From Icerya purchasi (Eukaryota > Arthropoda > Insecta > Hemiptera > Monophlebidae): a stretch of DNA of 64,000 bases. Both the position numbers and the translations under genes were made by a program. Every line of letters starts with the position of its first letter. Position 1 is the stretch's first letter. The DNA is taken from assembly GCA_039619475.1 (NCBI GenBank), contig CM077115.1:295803756-295867755 (forward strand), written 5' to 3'. Below the pieces are notes generated by a model that saw nothing but the letters and a program-made list of their open reading frames with translations, did not search any database and had not been told where the DNA came from. Of this stretch, positions 36,807 through 48,217 are shown piece after piece.

Positions 36807-38119
36807 TTTTTTTTTTTTTTATAAAACTGGTTCATTAACTTTGTTAATTTTATGATTATTTTTATCTTTATACAGCACATTCCGCCAACTTCTCTATCCA
36901 CATTAAATGCACTAATGTTCCAACTTCGGATCGCGTGACAGCGCAACAGTATTCGAACCGAATCACTTTGAGAACATTTAGATCACAGTATAACATCGTA
37001 CGATCGCGATACTTTACGCAGACTTTTGCGATTGCGGGTTTTTACTAATTCCCTGTTAAACACAAACGGAAGATGATAAACTTTTTTGACGGACGTTTCC
37101 GATCTAATACTACAGATACTTCTGCCAACTGTAATTTCTTGACCATCAGAATGACCGTATACGATGCACGATTCTCCTTGCGAAGATCCCTGATTGACTA
37201 TTCAGCCCCTACCGACAGCAGGATCATCCAACACACACGCACACTTTCTCTCTTACCACGTTTTTCGGAATTCTATAATTTTTATCTTATTTATATACAG
37301 TATGATGGGCAATACGTAATGTACACATTATAACGTTCATAATATAGCTACTTCAAAAACACGTACAAAAGCTCGTTGCTCGAAAGGCCATTAATAACCT
37401 CCTCCTTTGCGAAACTTGTGAATTAATAGTTCATGAGAATTCAGTATATAAGTCTAGATGCATGTAAAACCTTTATAGACAAAATCCATGTCCAGGCTCT
37501 ATTGGACACAAAATTAAAATTATTCACAGCAACGTTACATTCAGGTGGGAATTAATAAATCCTGTTCTTCACTTGAATCTAATAACCATTTTATTTCGAG
37601 TTAACGAACCAGAAAACAATGTGTAATACACACATCGTAAGATAGCAGATCATGAAATCAATTGAATACAGTATATTATTATTGACGGAAAATCGAATTT
37701 CTGTAAATAATTAATGCACTTATTTTGAGCAGTTCAATACCGGAAAAAAAGTAACACTAGAGTAGCATTCAACAAATACAATTTAACTTTTCGAAAAATT
37801 CTAAATACATTGCATCGTATTTCAAATTTGTCCTAAATGCGTACTGTGCAATAAAAAATAATACAAAATTTTCAAACAAGATGGAATTGTATCATCCAGT
37901 ATGCACTGTCTAAATTTCTTTTGGAATTTAAGAAAAAGTTAACAAGTAACGGTTTAAATAACGGCTGTGTTGGAAATAAGTACGTCGTCATATTCTTGCT
38001 ATAGCACACTTAAGTCATACGATATTTACTTCGGTTTCAAACTGTAACGAAAATTTTCAATTTTTGCGAGAGAAAAGCAAGTAAATAAAACTAGGGAAGA
38101 GTATTTTTGGATCACTTAC
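36807..38119. other. Non-coding, presumed intron of the 38-kb gene
   Basis: It lies immediately downstream (minus strand) of the splice donor at 38119. No second exon with an acceptor and an open continuation was found here by eye. Confidence 0.4.
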
Positions 38120-38372
38120 CTGGTAACGAGTAATTTTGCCGGAAAATGCATCGGAGGGAATTTTATAATGAAACAATTTCCCAGCGGATGTTGTCACGTC
38201 CTGAATGCCCCAATATTTCCTGATGAGCGCTTCATCCGAAGACACTTTCTCCTCTAGTTCATTGTAATCATCATCACGAAAACAAAATGCAGCTGTCACG
38301 ATGATAGCAAGTACAACGAGCAAACGGAAACCGCAAATATACAGCGCTCGCATATTTTAGTCATTCATAAAC
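38120..38372 (-). CDS. Dg: First coding exon, dystroglycan-like secreted/membrane protein
   Basis: The minus-strand ATG at 38353 opens 78 codons ending exactly at the consensus donor CAG|GTAAGTGA (intron from 38119), phase 0. The exon starts after the acceptor TTTTAGCAG, at about 38372. Residues of about 8-24 (FRLLVVLAIIVTAAFCF) form a signal peptide. Residues 45-78 read RKYWGIQDVTTSAGKLFHYKIPSDAFSGKITRYQ. In insect dystroglycans the cadherin-like N-terminal domain starts with a similar WGIPD..A..G.LF.Y.IP.DAF.G.I..Y run. Dystroglycan links laminin outside the cell to dystrophin inside. Two ATGs lie upstream within the exon (38366-38368, 38362-38364); the first gives a 3-codon uORF. No later exon was found. 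Another cadherin-like family member such as a sarcoglycan relative is possible. Confidence 0.6.
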
Positions 38373-39218
38373 CTGCTAAAATCAGAACGAAACAAAATAG
38401 ATAAACGTCATCATTTATTTAAACATTCCGCATGGGGTTTTGTTATTTAATTTCACATCAGTTTTAGACTGTTTAAAAACAAACTGCTAAATTGAAAAGA
38501 TTATTTAAATATATGAAACGGTACTTAAAAAAAAACACGCAACAATTCAAAAGTAATAAATAAACAAATAACGAAAGAGATTTTGGGTACGAAAGTATAA
38601 ATATAAAAATTAAAAACTCTCAGATTATTATGAAAAGAAGCAAATATTTTAATTTCTTCAAAATTTACGGTACTTTTTTTTCTAATAACCTAAATTTATT
38701 TCTTAAATATTAAATAATACAAAATAGGTGTTGATTTATTAAAAAAAATTTAAAAGAAGGCTGAAAGTCCCCCTTTTCTTAAAACTTGTATTTAAAATTT
38801 CATCACCTACTTTTAACTATGACTGAAATAAAATCTTCGCTAATTTAAAAGTATTTAACGGGCCAAAGACAAAAAACGGTTTCAAACAACGACACGGAAA
38901 CATTACGTTTTCTCAAGTTTGTACATATGACAAACACAGATAAAATATAGAACTTTTATCTGGAACCTAAACTAACTATCGATTTCCAAACATTTTATTA
39001 ACGTACTATTATATATCAACGTAACACACATACTAGATTAATTCCACAACCCACGTTCTATCAGAAAAAATGTAAATGCGAAAAGTATATACATAAATCT
39101 TTAATTTTAATCTTAAAAAATGTAACAACTAGTATTCTACACGAATAGCAAACAAATGAACAGCAACAATACAAGAAACGAAAAACTAATTTATATAACA
39201 TTTTATATATACATATAT
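38373..39218. other. Non-coding, presumed upstream intron
   Basis: It follows the acceptor (minus strand) at 38373-38375. It is AT-rich with no motif. Confidence 0.4.
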
Positions 39219-39808
39219 CAGGGGCGGATCCAGAAGGACATTTTAAGGTGGGAAATTATATAATTACGTAAAATCTTCACCGGGTAGGCAGTAGATTTGA
39301 GAAATACCACCTTATGTTCCATAAAGAAAATCAAATAGCGACCACCTTTATAGAAATTCATAAAAATGTGTTTTAAAAATACATGATTGTTACAATTTTT
39401 AATTTAACTTTTGTTTTACTTTTAGGGGTGAAAAACAAAAACGAAATTATAAAATTCTCGCTAAAATGGTAGTTTAGAAATAGAACGAAAGATAATATTA
39501 TTATTCGATTTCATTTCTTTTTTATTGTTGTTAGTAATCCGATCCGAATTCTCTTTGTTCGTGAGCAAGTTTAAATATATATATTTCTCATTGAACTCTA
39601 TTTTCATTTACATTACAAAATAAAAATTAAAAATAAATAAAAACGGCAAAAGATCGATGATAATTACATTTAAAATAGAATAAAAAAGGAACATTAATAG
39701 ATTCACAAGAAAATAATATTAAATATTAATTATTAAAATCCCTAGGTGTAATATTCATACAAATGTCTTTTATAGCATAAATTTTAATTTTCTCTGTTGT
39801 AACAAATT
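39219..39808. mobile_element. CAGTGGCGG-family MITE, copy 2, right end lost
   Basis: It starts CAGGGGCGGATCCAGAAGGA and follows the 5176-5825 MITE nearly base for base for about 580 bp. The shared AAATTATATAATTACGTAAA is followed by CTTC. Other landmarks are GGCAGTAGATTTGA, GATCGATGATAATTACATTT and AATCC(C/G)TAGGT. The GGATCCGCCGCTG end and a flanking duplication are missing. Confidence 0.75.
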
Positions 39809-41009
39809 GCTGAAAATGATGAAACAGTGTTCCCAAACTTCAAACACGTTTTTCTCGCATATTGCGTTTTAGGCATAAGCCGGGTTTCTTCAGAGCCGGT
39901 CACACATTTATAAAAAGTGGCGAATCCTCAAAAACTTCTACTCATACGATGAAATACTAAAGCAAATTGAAAAAGAAAGCAATTTGCCACTAACTCTCTG
40001 AGAGCAGAAATTAACTTAGCTGAAGAGACAGTTCTTAGCTAAACAGCAGAATTTTAAAAAATTTTAATGTGAAAAAAAATGCTTGATATGTAAAACGGCA
40101 GTTCCTCATCAGTGTCGAGTAGTAATGAATTCCGATTTGATGATCTGTTTGCTTAACTGCTTTGTTCGCCAGGCGTCAAGAGTACTTCTCCAAAGTCAGC
40201 GAATTGCTAAGAACGCATTGAAAAGCACACACACCAATGCAACAGTGTACAAAGGCAAACAGATCGGGGCATTTAATGAAATAGGTACTTCACCACTTCG
40301 GGCAAGCTACATACACGTTGCGCACTGCATAATTTTTCATTGTAATATGACTATGTTACCACTATTTTGTCACAATGAAATGACGTTCACACGCCTAATT
40401 TATAAGTACGTTGGGCGAAATATACATATATTACTAGCAACATTCTGTCGACTGTGACAAACAAAAAGCAGTACAGAAACCGTAATACAGCAAACCAGTA
40501 ATTATTAGATCAGCAGTTTAGAGAAGTTTATTAATGTGAGCAGACGTATTAATTACAACTTTAAATAAACTTCATAATGTAGTTTGCACTTTTCCCGTAA
40601 ATAATATATTTAAATTACTGTTTTAATACAAGACAAAGGCTGTATTTCTCACACTGCATTGTTTTGAAGTTATGCGACTTCATAATATTTTATTTATTTA
40701 TAATATGTATTTTTTGAATTCATTTTGCATTATCCTTTTTGTTTTTTACATAGATTATTTCCTTTATCAAAATTTAAATACTAATTTTCTTTACATAAAT
40801 TTAAATTTCTATTTTTTGAAATAAAAAAAAAGTGTTTCCTAATTTGATTTTGTTTGTGTATCAGTGTGTGTGATTGTGTGTTGAGTTAATTGCATTTCAA
40901 CATTCTTCTGTCTTAGAAGAAGTACCGGGGAAAAAATTAGGATTCGCTACTGATGTATATAGGTAGTGAAATATTGCAGTTAATTTAGATCCCAGCAGGG
41001 AACCAAATG
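39809..41009. other. Non-coding stretch
   Basis: The 124-codon ORF at 40083-40457 (plus) has no recognised domain. A CTTCAAACACGTTTTTCTCG word at 39838 resembles CTTTAAACGCGTTTTTCTCG in the 3' part of the Mutator-like relic at 56341, hinting at an element end. Confidence 0.4.
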
Positions 41010-41740
41010 TGTAACATCATAATTATTTTTATTAATTGAGGTTTATTATGATTATTTTTATTATTTCAGGTAGGGAATAATATTTTAAATTTTATACTAT
41101 GAAATATTTCAACATAGATTTTTCAGATCGAGAGGCGGCTAAAAAAAAAACAAAAAACATCTATATACAAATATTCCGATGTTAATTAAATAAAATAAAA
41201 GCAAAATTGTATGTATCACTGTTGTTAGTGATGATCTAGTGCACTGGTGGTTTCCTGATATTCTGTGGTCGATATTTCCAATACAAGTATAGGCTGTATT
41301 TTCAGATTGACACTAACCGCAAAATTTTTACTTTTTTCAATTATTTAGGTCGTGTAATTCAACTAACGAAGTTAACCTTTCTAATGGGTGATTTGACTAT
41401 GTTGTGCTGAAGACTGGTGGTACCTACTAATGAGCAGAGACTATTCTGATGAACGAACAATTTTTAACATAAACAAAAAAATTGAACTAACTCTGTGAAA
41501 AAATCGTGATTGCATCTTTCCTTCATTTCGATCCCTGCCAATCAGAATCGAGCACTGAAGATGCCGAGTTCGTCCTACGATGATCCCCCCTGGGTTATGC
41601 ACCCCTGAATGACAACAAGATTTTCAGGTTACTCACATTCATTCTTACACCATTTACTACTCGTATTATTTATCCTTTTATTTTATTTTTCTTATTTTTT
41701 GTATTTATTTTACAAATTAAACTGTAACGTGCACATTACA
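41010..41740 (-). mobile_element. LTR-like repeat, family P, diverged copy 4
   Basis: On the minus strand it starts TGTAATGTGCACGTTACA at 41740 and appears to end GATGTTACA at 41010. The core ACTGTTGTTAGTGATGATC (41219-41237, plus) matches ACTGTTGTCGGCGGTGATCC of copy 2. The rest is diverged, so boundaries are provisional. Confidence 0.42.
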
Positions 41741-41756
41741 CACACATATATATATC

Positions 41757-41846
41757 AATCTCATCACTGTTGTTAAGTTTAGTAGATTGTGTGAACCGTA
41801 ACTTCGCAATCTACAACACCTTACCAAAGGTATGGGACGAACTCTA

Positions 41847-41848
<2 letters not shown>
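41757..41848 (+). mobile_element. SINE family B, 5'-truncated, (TA)n tail
   Basis: GTAACTTCGCAATCTACAAC..CTTACC..GGTATGGGAC..ACTCTACTTA matches the 3' part of the tRNA-derived SINE at 58017-58293 read on its own strand. The copy ends directly in a long (TA)n run, which looks like the SINE's own microsatellite tail. Confidence 0.65.

Positions 41849-41910
<62 letters not shown>
41849..41910. repeat. Long (TA)n microsatellite
   Basis: About 31 uninterrupted TA units follow a SINE 3' end. Short imperfect AT repeats continue to about 41930. Confidence 0.95.
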
Positions 41911-41917
<7 letters not shown>

Positions 41918-41930
41918 ATATATATTATAG

Positions 41931-43406
41931 ATAAATGTCTTATATCTCATCCACTTAAAAGTATTTAAAAAAATTAGATCAAACTAGACTGTATGTTATT
42001 TAATTAATGGGACAGAGTATACAGTGTGTAAAAGCTGATTTCTTTATTTTAAATGTAAGGAAAATAGGCTTGAAACATGCGCTATCACCCCTTCTTGCTT
42101 ATTATATTCCAGTATGTTTTTTTTAATTTTGTAGTAAAATTTAGTTTATTGTAAGAACTTCGTAAAAATCAAAGTCAAAAATTTTGCCACTTTGTTCACA
42201 ATATTAAAGCTAAAGTTTGTTTTTAGCTCTTTCCAGTACCTTTCCTAATACATTTAAATTCGGCCTATATGGATCAATAAATTATGAAAGTGTTTAAAGC
42301 TTTACCAAAACTGGTACTTTAAAAATTATTTTTACCTTAGAAAATAACCAACTTAACAATATTGCGCCCGTCATTTTGCAGCAATAAAAAGAACATTAAG
42401 AGAAGATTTGCGTGAAACATTAAGTCTAAACAAAATCAAAAAAGTTAACGGAATTTTTAGTGTAAAACTTCAAAATTTTAACACTTTTAATATCTCTGAA
42501 GTACTTTTTACTGAAAATTAAAATTTTTTTTTTATCAAAAATGAAATTTAAAATAAGCCGGAATCCAAAAATATGCTCTCAAGATATGGAATCAAAATTG
42601 GAACAAATCAGCATAGGAAATAGATTCTTACTTTAATCCGAAAACATTATTTCATTGTTTTATCGTACTTTTATATAAACGAATGTTTTCTGAGAAGAAA
42701 TAAAAACAAGATTCTATGAGTCTAAAAGAAGTGCACAGGAATTTCAGGAACTAATGAACAAAAATTTTATCAGAGAATTGCCGTTTAGAAAGTACGCAAA
42801 ACAAAAAATGGCTACAATCAGCGACATAAACATTTTATAATTACAGGTTATTCTTACGTCATTCCGAAAAGAAGCTGTAAAAAGACAAAATACAACAGTC
42901 AAACGATTTTAATTATAATACTCGTGTTTTACAAAGCATCTTCAATAGCATAAATCTGCGTCATCATTCAAAGATTTCGCTTCAATTTTCGCCAGACTGA
43001 AAACTATTCATTTGCACGGAGAGATAATTTCATTTTCGCCTTGTATTCAACGATTAAGTACACCTGTTCGGCTTCTTTTCTACTTCTGTTTCGTTTCTCT
43101 TGTTTTATCATTAATGTTACATTTTTGTCTAATATTTTCGCATTAATTAATAATTAGACCTTTTAAAATTACAAAAAAAAAAATACACAGGCTACTGCTG
43201 CGTACAGAAATTGTTTATTAAATTCATTTCGTATTGCCATATTTATAAATATAATTAACCGTATATTCGATGTTGTTATCTTATATTAGCTATTTTCGGC
43301 TTTTCGCGAGTAATATCATTTAAAACCGATCCAAACTGCATCTAAACCAGCGAATCCCGAACTATGATAATACAAATAAAACTTTCGCGATTCGTACTGA
43401 TGCAAC
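41931..43406. other. Non-coding stretch, nothing recognised
   Basis: AT-rich, without domain-bearing ORFs. Confidence 0.45.
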
Positions 43407-43738
43407 CATGGTGGCTGCTCAAATACAATTTTTGAATTCCCGGTTTATTGCGGTTTTTCTGGTCCAAATCCTCCCGATTTCCCGATTACTGGAATTGTAC
43501 AAAAAGAAGAATGGAATTTTTCTGTTACTATCGGTAATATTTGACCGCCGCAGCGTATTTTTATATTAATAAAACAGAACAACTTCGTAATTTATTTCGA
43601 TTAAACTATAGTAAAATATGCGTATTATTCGCTTCAAATGTTTTTTTCTAATTAAAAATATCATTTTTGGCTATTTTTACAACGAAATTCTCGGCTTATT
43701 CCCGGTTTCCCGATTTTCCCGGTTGAGTGGCCACCCTA
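43407..43738. mobile_element. CAGGGTGG-family MITE, copy A
   Basis: The right end, read in reverse, is TAGGGTGGCCACTCAACCGG then GAAA. The left end is CATGGTGGCTGCTCAAA. The interior carries CCCGGTTT/TCCCGATT-type words next to both ends. An inverted, diverged copy lies at 46477-46821. It is about 330 bp, non-coding, with no clear target duplication. Confidence 0.65.
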
Positions 43739-43984
43739 GTAAACTTTTACGGTTTTTTAAAACCAAATAATTTAGGAAAGCAACACACAACAATTTTACA
43801 ACAAATATTGTCCTGAAAAATCTTTCAAACTATCTTTTTAATAAATACAAATTGTTCTCCACGACCTGAAATTTATAGATTTATTAATGTTTTAACGACA
43901 AGTTACAACAATAGTGCCTATTTATTTGAATTAAAAGAGATATTTTCAAAAAATTTAAAGACACAAATAAGAAGAATCTTTCGG

Positions 43985-45290
43985 CATCGGTACCACTTAA
44001 AATCAACAACGTTTGACACGACCTGGCACGACGGGCTGATTTACAAAATGTTAAAATATAATTTTCCGAAATATCTAATCAAATTAATTAGAAGTTACTT
44101 ACGGAATAGAACTTTTTACGTTTCATTACAAGACACGGTAAATCAATGACCAAAACTGCCGTCGGAGGAGTTCCTCAAGGTAGTGTGCTGGGGCCGTTTC
44201 TCTTTTCAGTCTACTTGTCCGATATCCCTAAGTTGCAACACACGAGTTTAGCTTTATATGCAGAACGTCTACTATTTATAATCGTCTACAGCTGCATAGT
44301 TTTCGGGTTTTAAAATTTTTGGAAAAAAGGGAAAATTGAAATTAATCCAACTAAAACAGAAGCAATTCTTTTTACTCGTAGATATCCCACCCGTCTAAGG
44401 CAATTGATTATTAATGGCACCAGGATTAAATGGGCTAATCGTGTTCGATATCTTGGTGTAATTCTAGATAAAAGATTATCTTTTAAGGAACACTTAAAAT
44501 ACGCTGAAGCGAAAACAAATAGAACCATTGCAGCTTTGTACCCAATTATCAATCGGAGATCTTACTTAAACACCGCAAACAAGCTTATTATCTATAAAAG
44601 TATTATTAGACCAATATTGGCTTATTCAGCTCCAGTTTGGTGCTCGATTTCAAACTCCGATTTTAATTAATTTAAATTACTACAAAATAGATGTTGTCGG
44701 TGTATTTTAAACGTTCCCCGCTGGACTAAAATAGATAATATGCATAATTAGTTATAGTTGCCTTATGTAAAAGATTTTATAATTAATACAGCAAAAAAAA
44801 TTTTCATGGCTGTTCCTACCATAGCAAGCAATATGCATATCAGAAATATAGGCGATTATAATTCCGAGCAACTAACCCGGATGTACATTTAAGCATCGTC
44901 AGATTAAACACAATTTAGCTAGTTGGTGATATCTCTAGGCTGTTAAGTAATGTTTTCAATGGTAACAATTTGTTGTAATTTTTGATTATTTTGGGTTTTT
45001 TGTTATACTTTTTTTTTTGTCCCTTGTATTTTTTTTTTTGCACAGTGTTTATATTTTTGTTAACAATACGTAAATATTCTATTTTATCACTCTAATGTAA
45101 TGCGGTTAAGTCTCTTTCGAGCTGGTACGCATTTTGTTTATAAATATTGTATTACTGTACTTAGCCAAATATACGTTCTGTTCTGTTCAACAACGTTTGT
45201 ACACGTAGAAAAATTTACCGTAATACACATTTTACAAAATTCTTTTTTTCTTTTTAAATGAATAAATGAATAAATAAATAAATAAATAAT
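43985..45290 (+). pseudogene. Jockey-like LINE reverse transcriptase with 3' tail
   Basis: Motifs in order are FDTTWHDGL (44012-44038), [13 protein letters not shown] (44087-44125), GVPQGSVLGP (44167-44196), and YAER at 44257-44268 where the catalytic YADD should be. A thumb-region frame follows: VRYLGVILDKRLSFKEHLK..IIYKSIIRPILAYSAPVW (44404-44670). Then come LLQNRCCR and a P..N..I..I..YN end near 44875. This is the Jockey-type reverse transcriptase that copies LINE RNA at the nicked target. The N-terminus and endonuclease are gone, stops are present and the catalytic aspartates are lost. The 3' end is probably the AAATGAATAAATAAATAAAT-type tail at about 45256-45288. Confidence 0.75.
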
Positions 45291-45598
45291 GTTTTAAATT
45301 GGATAAAAATGACCGTATCTGATACATTCAGAACATGAATACTAAAGTTGTCTTTTTCTCTTTTCTTAGAGAAATTAAACAAGTAGATTTGGCCATAACA
45401 ATTTTGGAAAAATAAATAATAACATTAAAACATTACATTTCTCTTTTAATAATTAATCCAGAAAATTATTTTTGTTGTTAATACTGAATTAATTTTTTTC
45501 AAATAACCAAATGTGTAACATTTTCACTCAACTAATTAGTTCAAAAAATTTCTTTAAAATTAGTTTTTACTTTTGCTTTTCAAGGCACAAAATACATT

Positions 45599-45638
<40 letters not shown>

Positions 45639-45989
45639 ATATATACACTATCACATATATCCATTACAAAAAAAATTAATGTGCGTTCGTGTTTTCATTC
45701 CGTCTTTTAAACGCGAGCGTTTCATCCGTCCCTAATGAAACTTGTCAACTTATTGTTACCGGGCCATTAAAAGTTTCTGAATTAGTTCCACTATCAAACA
45801 ATAAGTGGTGCGCAAACTGTAGAACTTTTTTATCAAACGTCAAGCAAAGTGGCTGAACTTTTTACACTTTGTATATAACCCTGACAGAAAATCCTCCAGC
45901 AGGCAACGGGAAACCACTGGAGTAATTTCCCGTGTAAACATATGAAATGTTTAATAAAGTTGATGTTTTTCCATGTAATCCGGCTGGCA
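45291..45989. other. Non-coding stretch with (TA)n
   Basis: It holds a TA run at about 45603-45635. No gene was seen. Confidence 0.5.
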
Positions 45990-46185
45990 CCCGGCGTGTT
46001 CAATTCCGGGCTCAAAATATGAAATATGTGACTGGGCGTGCTGGTAGTCTTCAGGGAGCCAGGATGGTAAATCGGCGACTGGAGAAATCAATATAAAACT
46101 ATGTAAAATTAATGGAATAGGAACGTGTAATGTGCATGGTCTGCTAGAAGCTGGTAAGCTTAAGATGGTGGAGGACGAACGAAGT
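45990..46185 (+). pseudogene. RTE-like LINE ORF2 endonuclease, 5' piece
   Basis: The frame INGIGTCNVHGLLEAGKLKM then VEDE (about 46111-46180) matches the start of RTE/BovB-type endonucleases (IGTWNVRSL.EAGKL..V..E). Upstream, GGAGCCAGGATGGTAAATCG near 46055 resembles the untranslated leader of such elements. The frame is cut by a hAT element at 46186 and resumes after it at 48218. Confidence 0.68.
46178..46185. repeat. 8-bp target duplication of hAT element (left)
   Basis: AACGAAGT here pairs with AACTAAAT at 48218-48225 (6 of 8 identical). It lies in the codons where the RTE endonuclease is split. Confidence 0.65.
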
Positions 46186-46476
46186 CAGGAATTCCCAACC
46201 AGGGGGACATAGAGAGATGTCAAGGAGGCGCAGTAAGTTTGCATTTTCGAAAGAAAAATTAATTTAACGTGTAAATTAAACATCGGACGAGGGGCGTTCA
46301 ATAAATATGACACGCCTTCGAAAATGACCTTTCAGGCATCTAAAAATTATGAAAAAGATACCAAAGAAATTGGAAGAAATCTGTATTTTACGTGGGTATT
46401 TAAAAATTCTTGTTGCATAAATAGTTGCTAAAGATTTTTAAAAACCTGCGTTTTTAAAAATATTTATGAAACTGTT

Positions 46477-46821
46477 CAGGGTGGTCACTCAACCGGGAAA
46501 TCGGGAATTTGTAAAACTGGGAAAAAACCGGAAGAAAAAGTAAAAATAGACAAAAACGATATTTTTAATGAGAAAAAATCACTTGAAGCGAAAAATAAGT
46601 GAATTTTTGCTGCACTTTACTTTAAATAAAAATTACGAAGTTCTGCTTTATTCATATAAATATGCTACATTAGTCAAATATTATCAATCCCATTCTTCTT
46701 TTTGTACAATTCTAATAATTGGCAAATCGGGGGATTTGGACTGGGGAAACTGCGAGGATTTGCATCAGGAAAACCAGGAATAAACCGGGAATTCAAAAAT
46801 TATATTCGAGTGGCCAGTATG
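46477..46821. mobile_element. CAGGGTGG-family MITE, copy B
   Basis: It starts CAGGGTGGTCACTCAACCGG and ends GAGTGGCCAGTATG (reversed CATACTGGCCACTC). Relative to copy A (43407-43738) it is inverted. It lies within the 5' non-coding part of the hAT element and is therefore the youngest layer of this nest. No target duplication is evident. Confidence 0.65.
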
Positions 46822-47067
46822 CTATTTCATCGGTGTTTTATGTATTATGTAACAAGAGTACGAATAATTATAAAAATATAACAATATGAATAACTTATAA
46901 AAATCTTGGATTAACATTAGGTAACAATGTATATTTGTTACTAATCATCATGCCCATCACCAGTTATATCTAAATCAGGGACGCAAACTCTTGGCGGCCG
47001 ATCTACAGTTACAAGTATGTAAAGGGAATCTAATTGCACGTAGGTATTTTACTATTGTAGGCGCAAA

Positions 47068-47268
47068 ATGGCAGCGAAAAGGAGAAAGTTTTCAGAAGAC
47101 TATATTAAGTTTACCTTCATAGAGAAAGACGAGCTACAACGGCCGCAGTGTGTGATATGTATGAAAGTTTTAAGTAACGATAGCATGAGGCCCAATCGCC
47201 TTGAAAAGCATTTGAGCCAGCAACATCCTACTCTGATTTCGAAGTTGAAAAAGTATTTTTCTTATTGA
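47068..47268 (+). pseudogene. BED-type zinc finger of hAT transposase
   Basis: The 66-codon frame reads MAAKRRKFSEDYIKFTF then PQCVICMKVLSNDSMRPNRL then EKHLSQQHP. Cys-X2-Cys and His-X4-His with the L-N-SM-P--L-RH signature are typical of ZBED5/FAM200/SCAND3-type hAT proteins, where the finger binds the transposon ends. The frame stops shortly after the finger, and the next recognisable segment is already the C-terminal third, so the catalytic centre has been deleted. Confidence 0.78.
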
Positions 47269-47275
47269 CTCGCCT

Positions 47276-48029
47276 TTATGAATTGAAAGAAGAGTTCATG
47301 GCTCTTTCTTGAATCAAAGAGAAAAAAAATAGACTTTTTGAAAATGTTCAACAATGAACAATTTCAATGGAGGTTGACCGATTTAACTGGTATATTTGAT
47401 GCCTTGAATCAGCTAAACTTGAAGCTTCAAGACAGAAACGGCACTGTAATAAGTAACTATGATCATATCGAAACTTCAACTTTGGAATCAAAAGGTATCT
47501 GCTGAAAATGTAATAATATCTTTTTATCGGCTATTCGAAGCAATTAAAAGTAAAATACTAGACGAAGATTTGAAAGCTGAAGTACAAACTTATTTGTTGC
47601 AAGCGCTGCAAAACGAATTTCACGGATATTGTCGAGACATTAATTCAGAGTCACCAATATGGCACATAATCAGAAACCCATTTGTTGTCGATGTCTTACA
47701 ATTACCAGAAGTTCAGGTAGAATTTCTAAAAAAGAAGACAGATTCGACAACGAACGATGACACTTCCATCTCTTGACATTGGAGAAATTTTGGATCAAAC
47801 GTTCCTTGTTAATTCCAAAGTTGCCTCTATTGCTTTGGGAATACTCGTTCCTCTTTCTTCGACTTACTTATGTGAGACAGGATTTTCAGCTCTGGTTTTA
47901 ATTAAAACTAAGCAGCGAAATCGTCTTGCCGTTGACAGCAACCTGACGATAGCTCTGGCAAAAACTGAACCTAGAATCAACCAACTGGTGCAGAGCATGC
48001 AAGCTCAAAGTATCTTATTGGTACTCTAA
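47276..48029 (+). pseudogene. hAT transposase C-terminal region with dimerisation motif
   Basis: Piece 1 (about 47344-47473) reads MFNNEQFQWRLTDLTGIFDA then LNQLNLKLQ, matching the W...L..L.DIF..LN.LNL.LQ helix of ZBED-type hATs. Piece 2 (47459-47776) contains FYRLFEAIKSKI, then FHGYCRDI and WHIIRNPFVVD. Piece 3 (47757-48029) contains the dimerisation core TYLCETGFSALVLIKTKQRN then RL, and IALAKTEPRINQL. The pieces are separated by frameshifts. The DDE/RNase H-like core expected before piece 1 is absent. It could not catalyse transposition. Confidence 0.78.
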
Positions 48030-48217
48030 TTATAATAAATTATTTCGATAAAAAAGTTTTAAATTTGGTCAAAGTTTATTTTCTACAACTTAAGGTTAAA
48101 ATAAATAAGTGATGTTAAAGCAATGCGCGTTTTTTTTAATAACAAAAATGAAGGGGGGCATAAAAATGTTGTTTACAATTCGTGGGGGCTCAACGAAACA
48201 AAGGTTGCAAAACCCTG

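Larger units (their letters stand above)
46186..48217 (+). mobile_element. Internally deleted hAT transposon (ZBED/SCAND3-like)
   Basis: The left end is CAGGAATTCCCAACC. The right end, reversed, is CAGGGTTTTGCAACC, so 11 of 15 bases match. It is bounded by an imperfect 8-bp duplication and contains a BED finger and a hAT C-terminus. The length is 2032 bp, including a 345-bp MITE inserted at 46477-46821. It sits inside an RTE-like endonuclease whose frame is continuous when the insertion is mentally removed. Confidence 0.8.

Noticed and set aside
40083..40457. 124-codon ORF, plus strand
   Set aside because: No recognisable domain, no splice or promoter context, and it sits in repeat-derived surroundings.
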